Below, in pieces: positions 1 to 6,001 of a DNA stretch of 10,771 bases (its first letter is position 1; each line of letters starts with the position of its first letter). The translations under genes and the position numbers were made by a program. Below the pieces are notes generated by a model. The model saw nothing but the letters and a program-made list of their open reading frames with translations. It was not told the DNA's origin and did not search any database. The stretch is from a bacterium (lineage in GTDB: Bacteria; Desulfobacterota; Deferrisomatia; Deferrisomatales; BM512): NCBI GenBank assembly GCA_009724975.1, contig SRXB01000046.1, positions 1 to 10,771 on the forward strand, read 5' to 3'.

Positions 1-2934
1 GCCGCCACCATCAAGTCCGCCAAGAAGATGGTCGAGCGCGAAGAGGATGTCGTATGGGACATCCTCGCGGAAGTCACCCGCGAGCACCCCGTCATGCTCA
101 ACCGCGCCCCCACCCTCCACCGCCTCGGCATACAGGCTTTCGAGCCGGTGCTGGTGGAGGGCAAGGCCATACAGCTTCACCCGCTGGTCTGCACTGCCTA
201 CAACGCCGACTTCGACGGCGACCAGATGGCGGTCCACGTGCCCCTGACCATAGAGGCTCAAATAGAGGCCCGCGTGCTGATGATGTCCACCAACAACATC
301 CTCAGCCCCGCCAACGGCAGGCCCATAATAGTGCCCTCCCAGGACATAGTCCTCGGCGTCTACTACATGACTCTGGCGCGCGGCAACCGCAAGGGAGAGG
401 GAATGAGCTTTTCCAGCCCCCGCGAATGCCGCATCGCCTTCGACCAGGAGGTCGTGGACCTTCAGGCCAAGGTCAAGGTGCGCGTCGACGGCGTCATTTA
501 CGACACCACCCCGGGCCGCGTGATCCTGTGGGATATAATTCCGCCGGAACTGGGCTTTGAAACGGTTAACCGCGTCATCAAGAAGGGCGACCTCGCCAAA
601 CTGATGGGCGTAGTCTTCCGCGCCGCCGGCGACAAGGCCACCGTTCTTTTCGCCGACAACGTAAAGACCCTCGGCTACAAATTCGCCACCCGCGCGGGCG
701 TCTCCATCTCCATAAACGACATGGTAGTCCCCCCCCAGAAGGCCGAAATACTGGACAAGTCCTATAACGAGGTCTCCACCATCCAGCGCCAGTACCAGGA
801 CGGCCTCATCACCGACGGCGAACGCTACAACAAGGTCGTAGACATCTGGTCCACCGCCTCCGACACCATCGCCCAGGAGATGATGAAGGGCCTCGAAGTC
901 GCCGAAGACTCCGAAAGGCTCAACTCCATCTACATCATGGCCGATTCCGGAGCGCGCGGCTCAACCCAGCAGATGAGACAGCTGGCCGGCATGCGCGGCC
1001 TCATGGCCAAGCCCTCCGGCGAAATCATTGAAACGCCGATTACCGCGAACTTCCGCGAGGGGCTCACGGTGTCGGAATACTTCACCTCCACCCACGGCGC
1101 GCGCAAGGGCCTCGCCGACACCGCGCTCAAGACCGCCAACTCCGGCTACCTTACCCGCCGCCTCGTTGACGTGGCGCAGGATGTGGTCATCACCGAGCAG
1201 GATTGCCAGACCCACGCCGGCATCTACGTCTCGGCGCTGGTGGAGGGCGGCGAAGTGGTCGAAAGGCTGCGCGACCGTATACTTGGCCGCACCGCCCTTG
1301 TGGAGATAAACGACCCCTACACCGACGAAGTGCTCGTTGAGGCGAACGCCGAAATCACCGAGGCTCTTGCCGAGGTCGTCGAGAACTCGGGCGTAAAGGA
1401 AGTCCTCATCCGCTCGGTCCTCACCTGCAAGGCCAAGGTCGGCCTCTGCGTGGAGTGCTACGGACGCGACCTGGCGCGCGGGCGCAAGGTCAACATCGGC
1501 GAGGCGGTCGGCATCATCGCCGCCCAGTCCATCGGCGAGCCCGGCACACAGCTCACCATGAGAACCTTCCACATCGGCGGCGCGGCCTCCAAGAGGGTCG
1601 AGCAGTCCACCCTGGAAGCGCGTTCCGGCGGCATGGTTAAATACCTGAACCTCAACACCGTCATCTCGGGCGAAGGCGAGATCGTCGTAATGAACCGCAA
1701 CGGCGAGCTCTCCGTCCTCGACGCCGAGGGCAGGGAGCGCGAGAAGTACCCGGTCATCTACGGCGCGATCCTCAAAGTAAAAGACGGCGCGCAGGTCGAG
1801 CCCAGGCAGCTTCTGGCCGAGTGGGACCCCCACATCACCCCGATACTCACCGAGGCCTCCGGCATCGTGAAGTTCGGCGACATAGTCGAAGGCGTCACCA
1901 TGCGCGAGCAGCTCGACGAAGTCACCGGCCTCTCCCGAAAGGTCATCATAGAGTCCCGCGGCGGCGATTACCGCCCCCGCATCTCGATCAAGTCCAAAGA
2001 GAGCGGACAAACCGTAGCCCGCTACATCCTCCCCGTCGGCGCGCACATAAACATCGTCGAAGGGCAGGAAATCTCCCAGGGCGCGGTCGTTGCGAAGATG
2101 CCCCGCGAAACCACCAAGACCAAGGACATCACCGGCGGCCTTCCCCGCGTCGACGAACTCTTCGAGGCGAGAAAGCCCAAAGACTTCGCCATCATCTCCG
2201 AGATCGACGGCGTGGTCAGCTTCGGCAAGGACCAGCGCGGCAAGCGCAAGGTGGTCGTCACCCCCGACATCGGCGAGCCCAAGATCTACCTCATACCCAA
2301 GGGCAAGCACCTCGCGGTCCACGAAGGCGACGCCGTAAAGGCCGGCGAGCCCCTTATGGACGGCGCCACCAACCCCCACGAAGTCCTGAAGGTTTTGGGT
2401 GAGCACGAGCTTATGAAGTACCTCGTCGACGAAATCCAGGAGGTTTACCGCCTTCAGGGCGTCGACATCAACGACAAGCACATAGAGGTCATCGTCCGCC
2501 AGATGCTCCGCAGGGTCGAGATACGCGAGGTCGGCGACACCGATTTCCTCCTTCGCGAGCACGTCGAGCGCCAGATCTTCGAAGAGGTCAACCGCAAGAT
2601 GGACCTTGAGGGCAAAAAGCCCGCTGTCGGCATGCCGATGCTCCTTGGCATCACCAAGGCCAGCCTCTCCACCGAATCCTTCATCTCGGCGGCCTCCTTC
2701 CAGGAGACCACCAAGGTCCTCACGCAGGCCTCCATCGAAGGAAAGATAGACTTCCTGCGCGGCCTGAAGGAAAACGTCATCATGGGCAGGCTCATCCCTG
2801 CGGGAACCGGCCTCGCCCGTTACCGCAAGCTGAAGATAAATGTCCAGGACGAGGACATCCCCCTTCCTCCTCCCCCCCCGCCGGTATCCTACGCGGTTGA
2901 GGAAGAGATGGTGGATCTCGACCTCGACGAATAG
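1..2934 (+). CDS. rpoC: DNA-directed RNA polymerase subunit beta' (5' end missing)
   Basis: This is the catalytic beta' subunit of RNA polymerase. The frame is open from base 1, so the gene begins before the window; 977 codons remain and roughly 390 N-terminal residues (zinc ribbon, clamp, lid, rudder) are off the left edge. Fragment residues 68-74 are NADFDGD, whose three aspartates hold the catalytic magnesium. The bridge helix lies near 366-394 and the trigger loop near 501-526 (AVGIIAAQSIGEPGTQ, then RTFHIGG). Four cysteines at 402, 476, 483 and 486 match the second zinc site (E. coli C814, C888, C895, C898). A long insertion of about 170 residues follows the trigger-loop histidine (about bases 1591-2110), the SI3 insertion typical of Gram-negative enzymes. 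By E. coli numbering about 22 residues are missing between the magnesium motif and the zinc site. The C-terminus is unusual: six consecutive prolines (2866-2883), then an acidic tail ending DLDLDE. Identification is certain. Confidence 0.98.
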   Translation, partial: AATIKSAKKMVEREEDVVWDILAEVTREHPVMLNRAPTLHRLGIQAFEPVLVEGKAIQLHPLVCTAYNADFDGDQMAVHVPLTIEAQIEARVLMMSTNNILSPANGRPIIVPSQDIVLGVYYMTLARGNRKGEGMSFSSPRECRIAFDQEVVDLQAKVKVRVDGVIYDTTPGRVILWDIIPPELGFETVNRVIKKGDLAKLMGVVFRAAGDKATVLFADNVKTLGYKFATRAGVSISINDMVVPPQKAEILDKSYNEVSTIQRQYQDGLITDGERYNKVVDIWSTASDTIAQEMMKGLEVAEDSERLNSIYIMADSGARGSTQQMRQLAGMRGLMAKPSGEIIETPITANFREGLTVSEYFTSTHGARKGLADTALKTANSGYLTRRLVDVAQDVVITEQDCQTHAGIYVSALVEGGEVVERLRDRILGRTALVEINDPYTDEVLVEANAEITEALAEVVENSGVKEVLIRSVLTCKAKVGLCVECYGRDLARGRKVNIGEAVGIIAAQSIGEPGTQLTMRTFHIGGAASKRVEQSTLEARSGGMVKYLNLNTVISGEGEIVVMNRNGELSVLDAEGREREKYPVIYGAILKVKDGAQVEPRQLLAEWDPHITPILTEASGIVKFGDIVEGVTMREQLDEVTGLSRKVIIESRGGDYRPRISIKSKESGQTVARYILPVGAHINIVEGQEISQGAVVAKMPRETTKTKDITGGLPRVDELFEARKPKDFAIISEIDGVVSFGKDQRGKRKVVVTPDIGEPKIYLIPKGKHLAVHEGDAVKAGEPLMDGATNPHEVLKVLGEHELMKYLVDEIQEVYRLQGVDINDKHIEVIVRQMLRRVEIREVGDTDFLLREHVERQIFEEVNRKMDLEGKKPAVGMPMLLGITKASLSTESFISAASFQETTKVLTQASIEGKIDFLRGLKENVIMGRLIPAGTGLARYRKLKINVQDEDIPLPPPPPPVSYAVEEEMVDLDLDE

Positions 2935-2943
2935 CGAAACGCC

Positions 2944-2975
2944 AAACGGCCTTCCCTCGGGAAGGCCGTTTTTTT
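2944..2975 (+). terminator. rho-independent terminator of rpoC
   Basis: A perfect 12-bp stem (AAACGGCCTTCC pairing with GGAAGGCCGTTT) closes a CTCG tetraloop, and a run of seven T (2969-2975) ends it. It begins nine bases after the rpoC stop codon. It should end the rpoBC transcript and isolate it from the pyrimidine operon. The A run on the 5' side could give some termination on the other strand, but no minus-strand gene is seen. Confidence 0.92.
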
Positions 2976-3016
2976 GCGGGTTGCCGAAAAAATAAGAGGC
3001 GGCCTGGGAAGGCGAG

Positions 3017-3041
3017 GCAAAAATTTTGCAAAAAAATGCAT
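3017..3041. promoter_or_regulatory. AT-rich block of overlapping small palindromes upstream of the pyr promoter
   Basis: Within a GC-rich region this 25-bp patch holds GCAAAA-A-TTTTGC (3017-3029), the perfect 10-bp palindrome TTTTGCAAAA (3024-3033), an A7 run (3030-3036) and ATGCAT (3036-3041). It ends 17 bp before the predicted -35 box. It could be an UP-like or curved element, or a protein-binding site. It lies between the rpoC terminator and the promoter, so it is probably not in either mRNA. The function is a guess. Confidence 0.25.
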
Positions 3042-3058
3042 CTTTCCCAAGGCGGTCG

Positions 3059-3087
3059 TTGACCAATCGAGGGCCAAGTGATATATA
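3059..3087 (+). promoter_or_regulatory. sigma-70-type promoter of the pyrimidine operon
   Basis: TTGACC (3059-3064) matches the -35 consensus at five of six bases. A spacer of exactly 17 bp separates it from TATATA (3082-3087), a five-of-six match to the -10 box. The transcript would start about seven bases on, at A3094 or A3095, giving an untranslated leader of about 22 nt before the leader peptide ATG. It is the only convincing promoter between the rpoC terminator and pyrR. No transcript data are available, so the start site is a prediction. Confidence 0.75.
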
Positions 3088-3100
3088 CGCCCCAACAAAT

Positions 3101-3112
3101 GGAGGAATCCTC
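3101..3112 (+). promoter_or_regulatory. Shine-Dalgarno site of the leader peptide, within a small hairpin
   Basis: GGAGGA (3101-3106) lies nine bases before the ATG at 3116, so it is a good ribosome binding site for the leader frame. The same bases can fold back: GAGG (3102-3105) pairs with CCTC (3109-3112) around an AAT loop. The 4-bp hairpin is weak alone, but a bound protein such as PyrR could stabilise it and block leader translation. The site is visible; the regulatory role is inferred. Confidence 0.5.
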
Positions 3113-3115
3113 GCC

Positions 3116-3199
3116 ATGGGGTGCCCGTCGAGATTAAACCTAGAGACAAAAACCTTCCGCCGAGAGGCGAGAAGGTTTTTTTTTGAGGTGGCAATATGA
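3116..3199 (+). CDS. putative 27-residue leader peptide of the pyr operon
   Basis: A short frame starts at ATG 3116 with a well-placed GGAGGA nine bases upstream. It ends at TGA 3197-3199, which overlaps the pyrR start codon as ATGA. The peptide begins MGCPSRLN, contains five arginines (two tandem pairs at 15-16 and 19-20) and has three phenylalanines at 21-23, encoded by the nine T of the terminator. The frame therefore crosses the whole attenuator hairpin. The peptide itself probably has no function; the act of translating it would keep the hairpin open and deliver ribosomes to pyrR. E. coli pyrL, ahead of pyrBI, is the known parallel: its frame also runs through the attenuator. A leader peptide has also been proposed for the Thermus pyr operon headed by pyrR. 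Chance is possible for so short a frame, but the ribosome site, position and stop overlap all agree. Confidence 0.6.
   Translation: MGCPSRLNLETKTFRREARRFFFEVAI
3148..3184 (+). terminator. intrinsic terminator (attenuator) directly before pyrR
   Basis: AAAAACCTTC (3148-3157) pairs with GAAGGTTTTT (3171-3180), and inside it CGCC (3158-3161) pairs with GGCG (3166-3169) around a GAGA tetraloop, leaving one bulged A at 3170. Nine T (3176-3184) follow. This is a strong terminator about 55-90 nt into the predicted pyr transcript, after the promoter and before the first enzyme gene, so it must be read through for the operon to be expressed. Its T tract touches the pyrR ribosome binding site. The position makes it an attenuator rather than a second rpoC terminator, since rpoC already has its own. 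Confidence 0.88.
3185..3191 (+). promoter_or_regulatory. pyrR ribosome binding site abutting the attenuator
   Basis: GAGGTGG begins at the base after the terminator T run and ends four bases before the pyrR ATG. It is also codons 24-26 of the leader frame, so ribosomes finishing the leader peptide pass over it and stop on the pyrR start codon. This suggests translational coupling. Confidence 0.75.
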
Positions 3200-3765
3200 G
3201 TGAGGCGCTTCCCAGGATACTGATGGACGAAAAGGCGATGCGCCGCACCCTTGAGCGCATCGGCCACGAGATTTTGGAGATGCAGGGCGGGGCCGGAAAG
3301 CTGGCGCTGGTGGGAATAGTCCGCAAGGGCGACATCCTGGCCGCGAGGCTTAAAGGGGTTATGGACCGCATAGAGGGAGGGGCGATACCCCTTGGCAGCC
3401 TCGACATAACCCTTTACCGCGACGACATCGGCAAAGCCGGAGCCAGCCCCGTGGTTCGCAAAAGCGAGATTCCCTTCGACATAAGCGGCCACACGATAGT
3501 CCTCGTCGACGACGTCCTCTTCACGGGCCGCACCATAAGGGCCGCGATGGACGCCCTGATGGACTACGGCAGGCCAAGGGCCATAAAACTGGCGGTCCTG
3601 GTGGACAGGGGCAACCGCGAATTGCCGATACAGCCCGATTTCGTGGGGCTCAAGTCCCCCGTCAGAAGGGGCGAGCGGGTAAAGGTTGAGCTCTCCGAGG
3701 ACGGCTTTGAGGATTGCGTCGTCCAGATGGAGGCCACGGCGGGCTGGGTCCCGGGGGAGGAGTGA
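3196..3765 (+). CDS. pyrR: PyrR bifunctional pyr operon regulator / uracil phosphoribosyltransferase
   Basis: PyrR is a type I phosphoribosyltransferase fold protein that binds UMP or UTP and pyr leader RNA to lower operon expression; many members also make UMP from uracil and PRPP. The 189-residue product fits the family (about 180). The PRPP-binding loop VLVDDVLFTGRT is at residues 102-113, with the two acidic residues at 105-106. An N-terminal GIVRKGDILA segment (about 40-49), LDITLYRDD (about 69-77) and NRELPIQPDFVG (about 139-150) are all typical. The start at 3196 is set by GAGGTGG upstream and is preceded directly by the attenuator. It is the first gene of the operon, so it probably regulates its own synthesis. 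It ends two bases before pyrB. PyrR rather than plain Upp is supported by length, motifs and neighbours. Confidence 0.96.
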   Translation: MSEALPRILMDEKAMRRTLERIGHEILEMQGGAGKLALVGIVRKGDILAARLKGVMDRIEGGAIPLGSLDITLYRDDIGKAGASPVVRKSEIPFDISGHTIVLVDDVLFTGRTIRAAMDALMDYGRPRAIKLAVLVDRGNRELPIQPDFVGLKSPVRRGERVKVELSEDGFEDCVVQMEATAGWVPGEE

Positions 3766-3767
3766 GA

Positions 3768-4694
3768 ATGGCTTACGCGCACAAAGACCTCCTCGGAATG
3801 GCGCACCTGACCGCCGAGGAGATTACCGGCATACTCGACCTGGCGGAGGGGTTCGCCGACGTCAGCCGCCGCGAGGTGAAAAAGGTCCCGGCGCTTAGGG
3901 GAAAGACGGTGGTCAACCTCTTTTTCGAGCCCTCTACCCGCACCCGAGTCTCCTTTGAGATCGCGCAAAAGCGCCTCTCAGCCGATGCGGTAAACTTCAC
4001 CTCCTCCTCAAGCTCCACCACCAAGGGGGAGACCCTGCTTGACACGGTGAAGAACATAGAGGCGATGAACCCCTCGGTGCTGGTAATACGCCACTCGGCC
4101 TCCGGCGCGCCCCACTTCGTGGCGGCCCGCACCAAGGCTTCGGTGGTCAACGCGGGCGACGGCAGGCACGAGCACCCAACCCAGGCCCTTTTGGACCTCT
4201 TTACCATAAGGAGCAGGCTGGGTCGCATCGCGGGGCTAAACGTCTCGATAATAGGCGACGTCGCCAATAGCCGCGTGGCGCGCTCCGACATTCATGCCCT
4301 CTCAAAGCTCGGCGCAAAAGTGAAAATATGCGGCCCGGCGACGATGATTCCGCCCAACCCAGAGGCGCTTGGGGTAAAGGTTGCGGGTCGCATCGAGGAA
4401 GCGCTTGACGGGGCGGACGTCGTCATAGCCCTTCGCATACAAAAAGAGCGGCAGGACGGGGGAAATTTTCCCTCCAACCGCGAATACGCGAGGTTTTTTG
4501 GGATAAATCCGAAAAACCTTGAACTCACCGGCAAAAACGCCATCGTGATGCACCCCGGCCCGATAAACAGGGGGGTGGAACTCTCCTCCGATGTCGCCGA
4601 CGGGCCGCGTTCGGTTATACTTGACCAGGTGGAGGCGGGGGTCACGGTGAGAATGGCGGTTGTCTACATGCTCGCTGGAGGGGGCGCTGAATGA
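3768..4694 (+). CDS. pyrB: aspartate carbamoyltransferase, catalytic subunit
   Basis: ATCase joins carbamoyl phosphate to L-aspartate to give N-carbamoyl-aspartate, the second step of UMP synthesis, in the cytosol as a trimer. I place the start at ATG 3768: GGGGGAGG lies seven bases upstream and the product is then 308 residues, the usual length. A frame extension back to 3714 would add 18 unlike residues inside pyrR. The carbamoyl phosphate loop STRTR is at residues 56-60, the SSSTTKGE lysine loop follows near residues 83-90, HPTQ is at 136-139, GDVANSRVARSD lies near 164-175 and HPGPINRGVE is near the C-terminus. All key groups are present. No pyrI regulatory gene is beside it, so feedback of the E. 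coli class-B type is not expected from this cluster. The last four bases overlap pyrC as ATGA. Confidence 0.98.
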   Translation: MAYAHKDLLGMAHLTAEEITGILDLAEGFADVSRREVKKVPALRGKTVVNLFFEPSTRTRVSFEIAQKRLSADAVNFTSSSSSTTKGETLLDTVKNIEAMNPSVLVIRHSASGAPHFVAARTKASVVNAGDGRHEHPTQALLDLFTIRSRLGRIAGLNVSIIGDVANSRVARSDIHALSKLGAKVKICGPATMIPPNPEALGVKVAGRIEEALDGADVVIALRIQKERQDGGNFPSNREYARFFGINPKNLELTGKNAIVMHPGPINRGVELSSDVADGPRSVILDQVEAGVTVRMAVVYMLAGGGAE

Positions 4695-5989
4695 AAACGC
4701 TCATAAAAGGCGCAAGGATTTTCGACCCCTCGCAAAAACTGGACGCGGTGGCCGACCTTCTTATTGCTGACGGAAAGATAGCCGCCATAGGCCAAAAGAT
4801 AGAGGAGGCAGGGGCCGAAAAAATCGACGCGGGAGGCCTTCACCTCTTCCCCGGCTTCATAGACGCGCACGTACACCTGCGCGAGCCCGGGCAGGAGTAC
4901 AAGGAAACGGTGGCCACCGGAACGCGGGCGGCTGTGGCGGGAGGGTTCACCTCGGTCCTTTGCATGCCCAACACCTTGCCCGTGAACGACAGCGCCTCAG
5001 TCACCTCGCTCATACTTGAAAAGGCGAGGATGGAGGGGGTTTGCAGGGTTTATCCGGTCGGCGCTATAACCAAGGGGCAAAAGGGAGCCGACCTCGCCGA
5101 GATGGGGGAACTCAAAGAGGCCGGCTGCGTCGCGGTGAGCGATGACGGCAGGCCCGTCCAATCGGCCCTGATGATGCGCCGCGCGATGGATTACGCCAAG
5201 GGGTTCGGCCTCACCGTGATAAGCCATTGCGAGGACCTTGACCTTGCTCGCGGCGGCGCGATGAACGAGGGGGCGGTTTCGTCTCTCCTCGGAATCCCCG
5301 CGATACCCGCCGAGGCAGAGGAGATAATGGCGGCCCGCGACGTAATGCTCGCCCGCCTCACGGGGGCGAGGCTACACCTTGCGCACCTCTCCACCGCCGG
5401 TTCCATGGCGATTTTGAAGTGGGGCAAGGAGATGGGGGTTAAAGTCACGGGCGAGACGGCCCCCCACTACTTCACCCTAACCGAGGAGAAGGTGAAGAGC
5501 TTTGACGCGGTCTACAAAATGAACCCGCCCCTGCGTACCGAGGCCGATCTGGAAGCGGTGAGGCTCGCGCTGGCCGGGGGGGTCGTGGATGCGATAGCCA
5601 CAGACCACGCCCCGCACGCAAGGGACGAAAAAGAGGTGGAGTTCGAGGCCGCCGCCAACGGCATAGTCGGCCTTGAGACAAGTTTTGCCCTTTCGATGGC
5701 GCTCGTGCGTCAAAAAGCGGCTGATTTGAACGCGATAATACGCGCACTCACCATAGGGCCCGCCAGGGCGGTGGGGATTTCGGGCGGCACGCTGGCGGTC
5801 GGGGCTACGGCGGACATCGTCCTCGCCGACCTGGACGCCAAATGGACGGTGGACGCGCAAAGGTTCCACTCCAAATCGAAAAACTCCCCCTTCGTGGGGA
5901 TGGAGCTTTCGGGGAAAATAATCAGAACGATAACGGGCGGCAAGACCGTCTTCCTAGACGGCAAGATAACCCGTGAAAATCTCATATAG
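4691..5989 (+). CDS. pyrC: dihydroorotase (type I, zinc amidohydrolase)
   Basis: Dihydroorotase closes N-carbamoyl-aspartate into dihydroorotate, the third step of the pathway. At 432 residues it is close to Bacillus-type PyrC (about 428). The metal ligands are all visible: H60 and H62 in DAHVHLREPG, the SDDG acidic pair at 151-152, H179 in ISHCED, H232 in HLAHLS and D305 in TDHAPH. Each ligand is one residue on from the Bacillus numbering I recall, so this is an active enzyme and not one of the inactive PyrC-like partners found with some ATCases. GGAGGGGG ends six bases upstream of the start, and the start overlaps the pyrB stop by four bases, so the two are probably translated together. Type I enzymes can form a complex with PyrB, as in Aquifex; that is only a possibility here. 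Nineteen of 27 isoleucine codons are ATA by my count. Confidence 0.98.
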   Translation: MKTLIKGARIFDPSQKLDAVADLLIADGKIAAIGQKIEEAGAEKIDAGGLHLFPGFIDAHVHLREPGQEYKETVATGTRAAVAGGFTSVLCMPNTLPVNDSASVTSLILEKARMEGVCRVYPVGAITKGQKGADLAEMGELKEAGCVAVSDDGRPVQSALMMRRAMDYAKGFGLTVISHCEDLDLARGGAMNEGAVSSLLGIPAIPAEAEEIMAARDVMLARLTGARLHLAHLSTAGSMAILKWGKEMGVKVTGETAPHYFTLTEEKVKSFDAVYKMNPPLRTEADLEAVRLALAGGVVDAIATDHAPHARDEKEVEFEAAANGIVGLETSFALSMALVRQKAADLNAIIRALTIGPARAVGISGGTLAVGATADIVLADLDAKWTVDAQRFHSKSKNSPFVGMELSGKIIRTITGGKTVFLDGKITRENLI

Positions 5990-6001
5990 CGGAGAAGGTT
6001 A

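Noticed and set aside
28..30. ATG at 28 as the start of rpoC
   Set aside because: The frame is open from base 1 and the upstream residues continue the beta' sequence; the true start is outside the window.
1821..2402. Plus-strand open frame of 193 codons inside rpoC in another frame
   Set aside because: Its arginine- and histidine-rich product is typical of a shifted reading of GC-rich coding sequence, and rpoC is intact through it.
3099..3137. Twelve-codon frame from ATG 3099 to TAA 3137 as the leader peptide
   Set aside because: Its ATG would be only about five bases from the predicted transcript start and has no ribosome site; it stops before the hairpin. The frame from 3116 fits better.
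3081..3148. UTP-sensing pause tract of the E. coli pyrBI type before the attenuator
   Set aside because: There is no U run in the transcribed part before the hairpin; the only long T tract belongs to the terminator itself.
3148..3184. Second hairpin as a back-up terminator for rpoC
   Set aside because: rpoC already has a strong terminator at 2944-2975, and a good promoter lies between the two, so this one serves the pyr leader.
961..3492. Minus-strand open frame of 843 codons across rpoC, the leader and pyrR
   Set aside because: It lies antisense to two certain genes and crosses two terminators and a promoter. GC-rich codons on the + strand leave few stops on the other strand, and the translation resembles no family I recognise.
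3714..3767. Upstream start for pyrB at 3714, adding 18 residues
   Set aside because: The extension lies within pyrR and is glycine-rich filler; the ATG at 3768 has a strong ribosome site and gives the usual family length.
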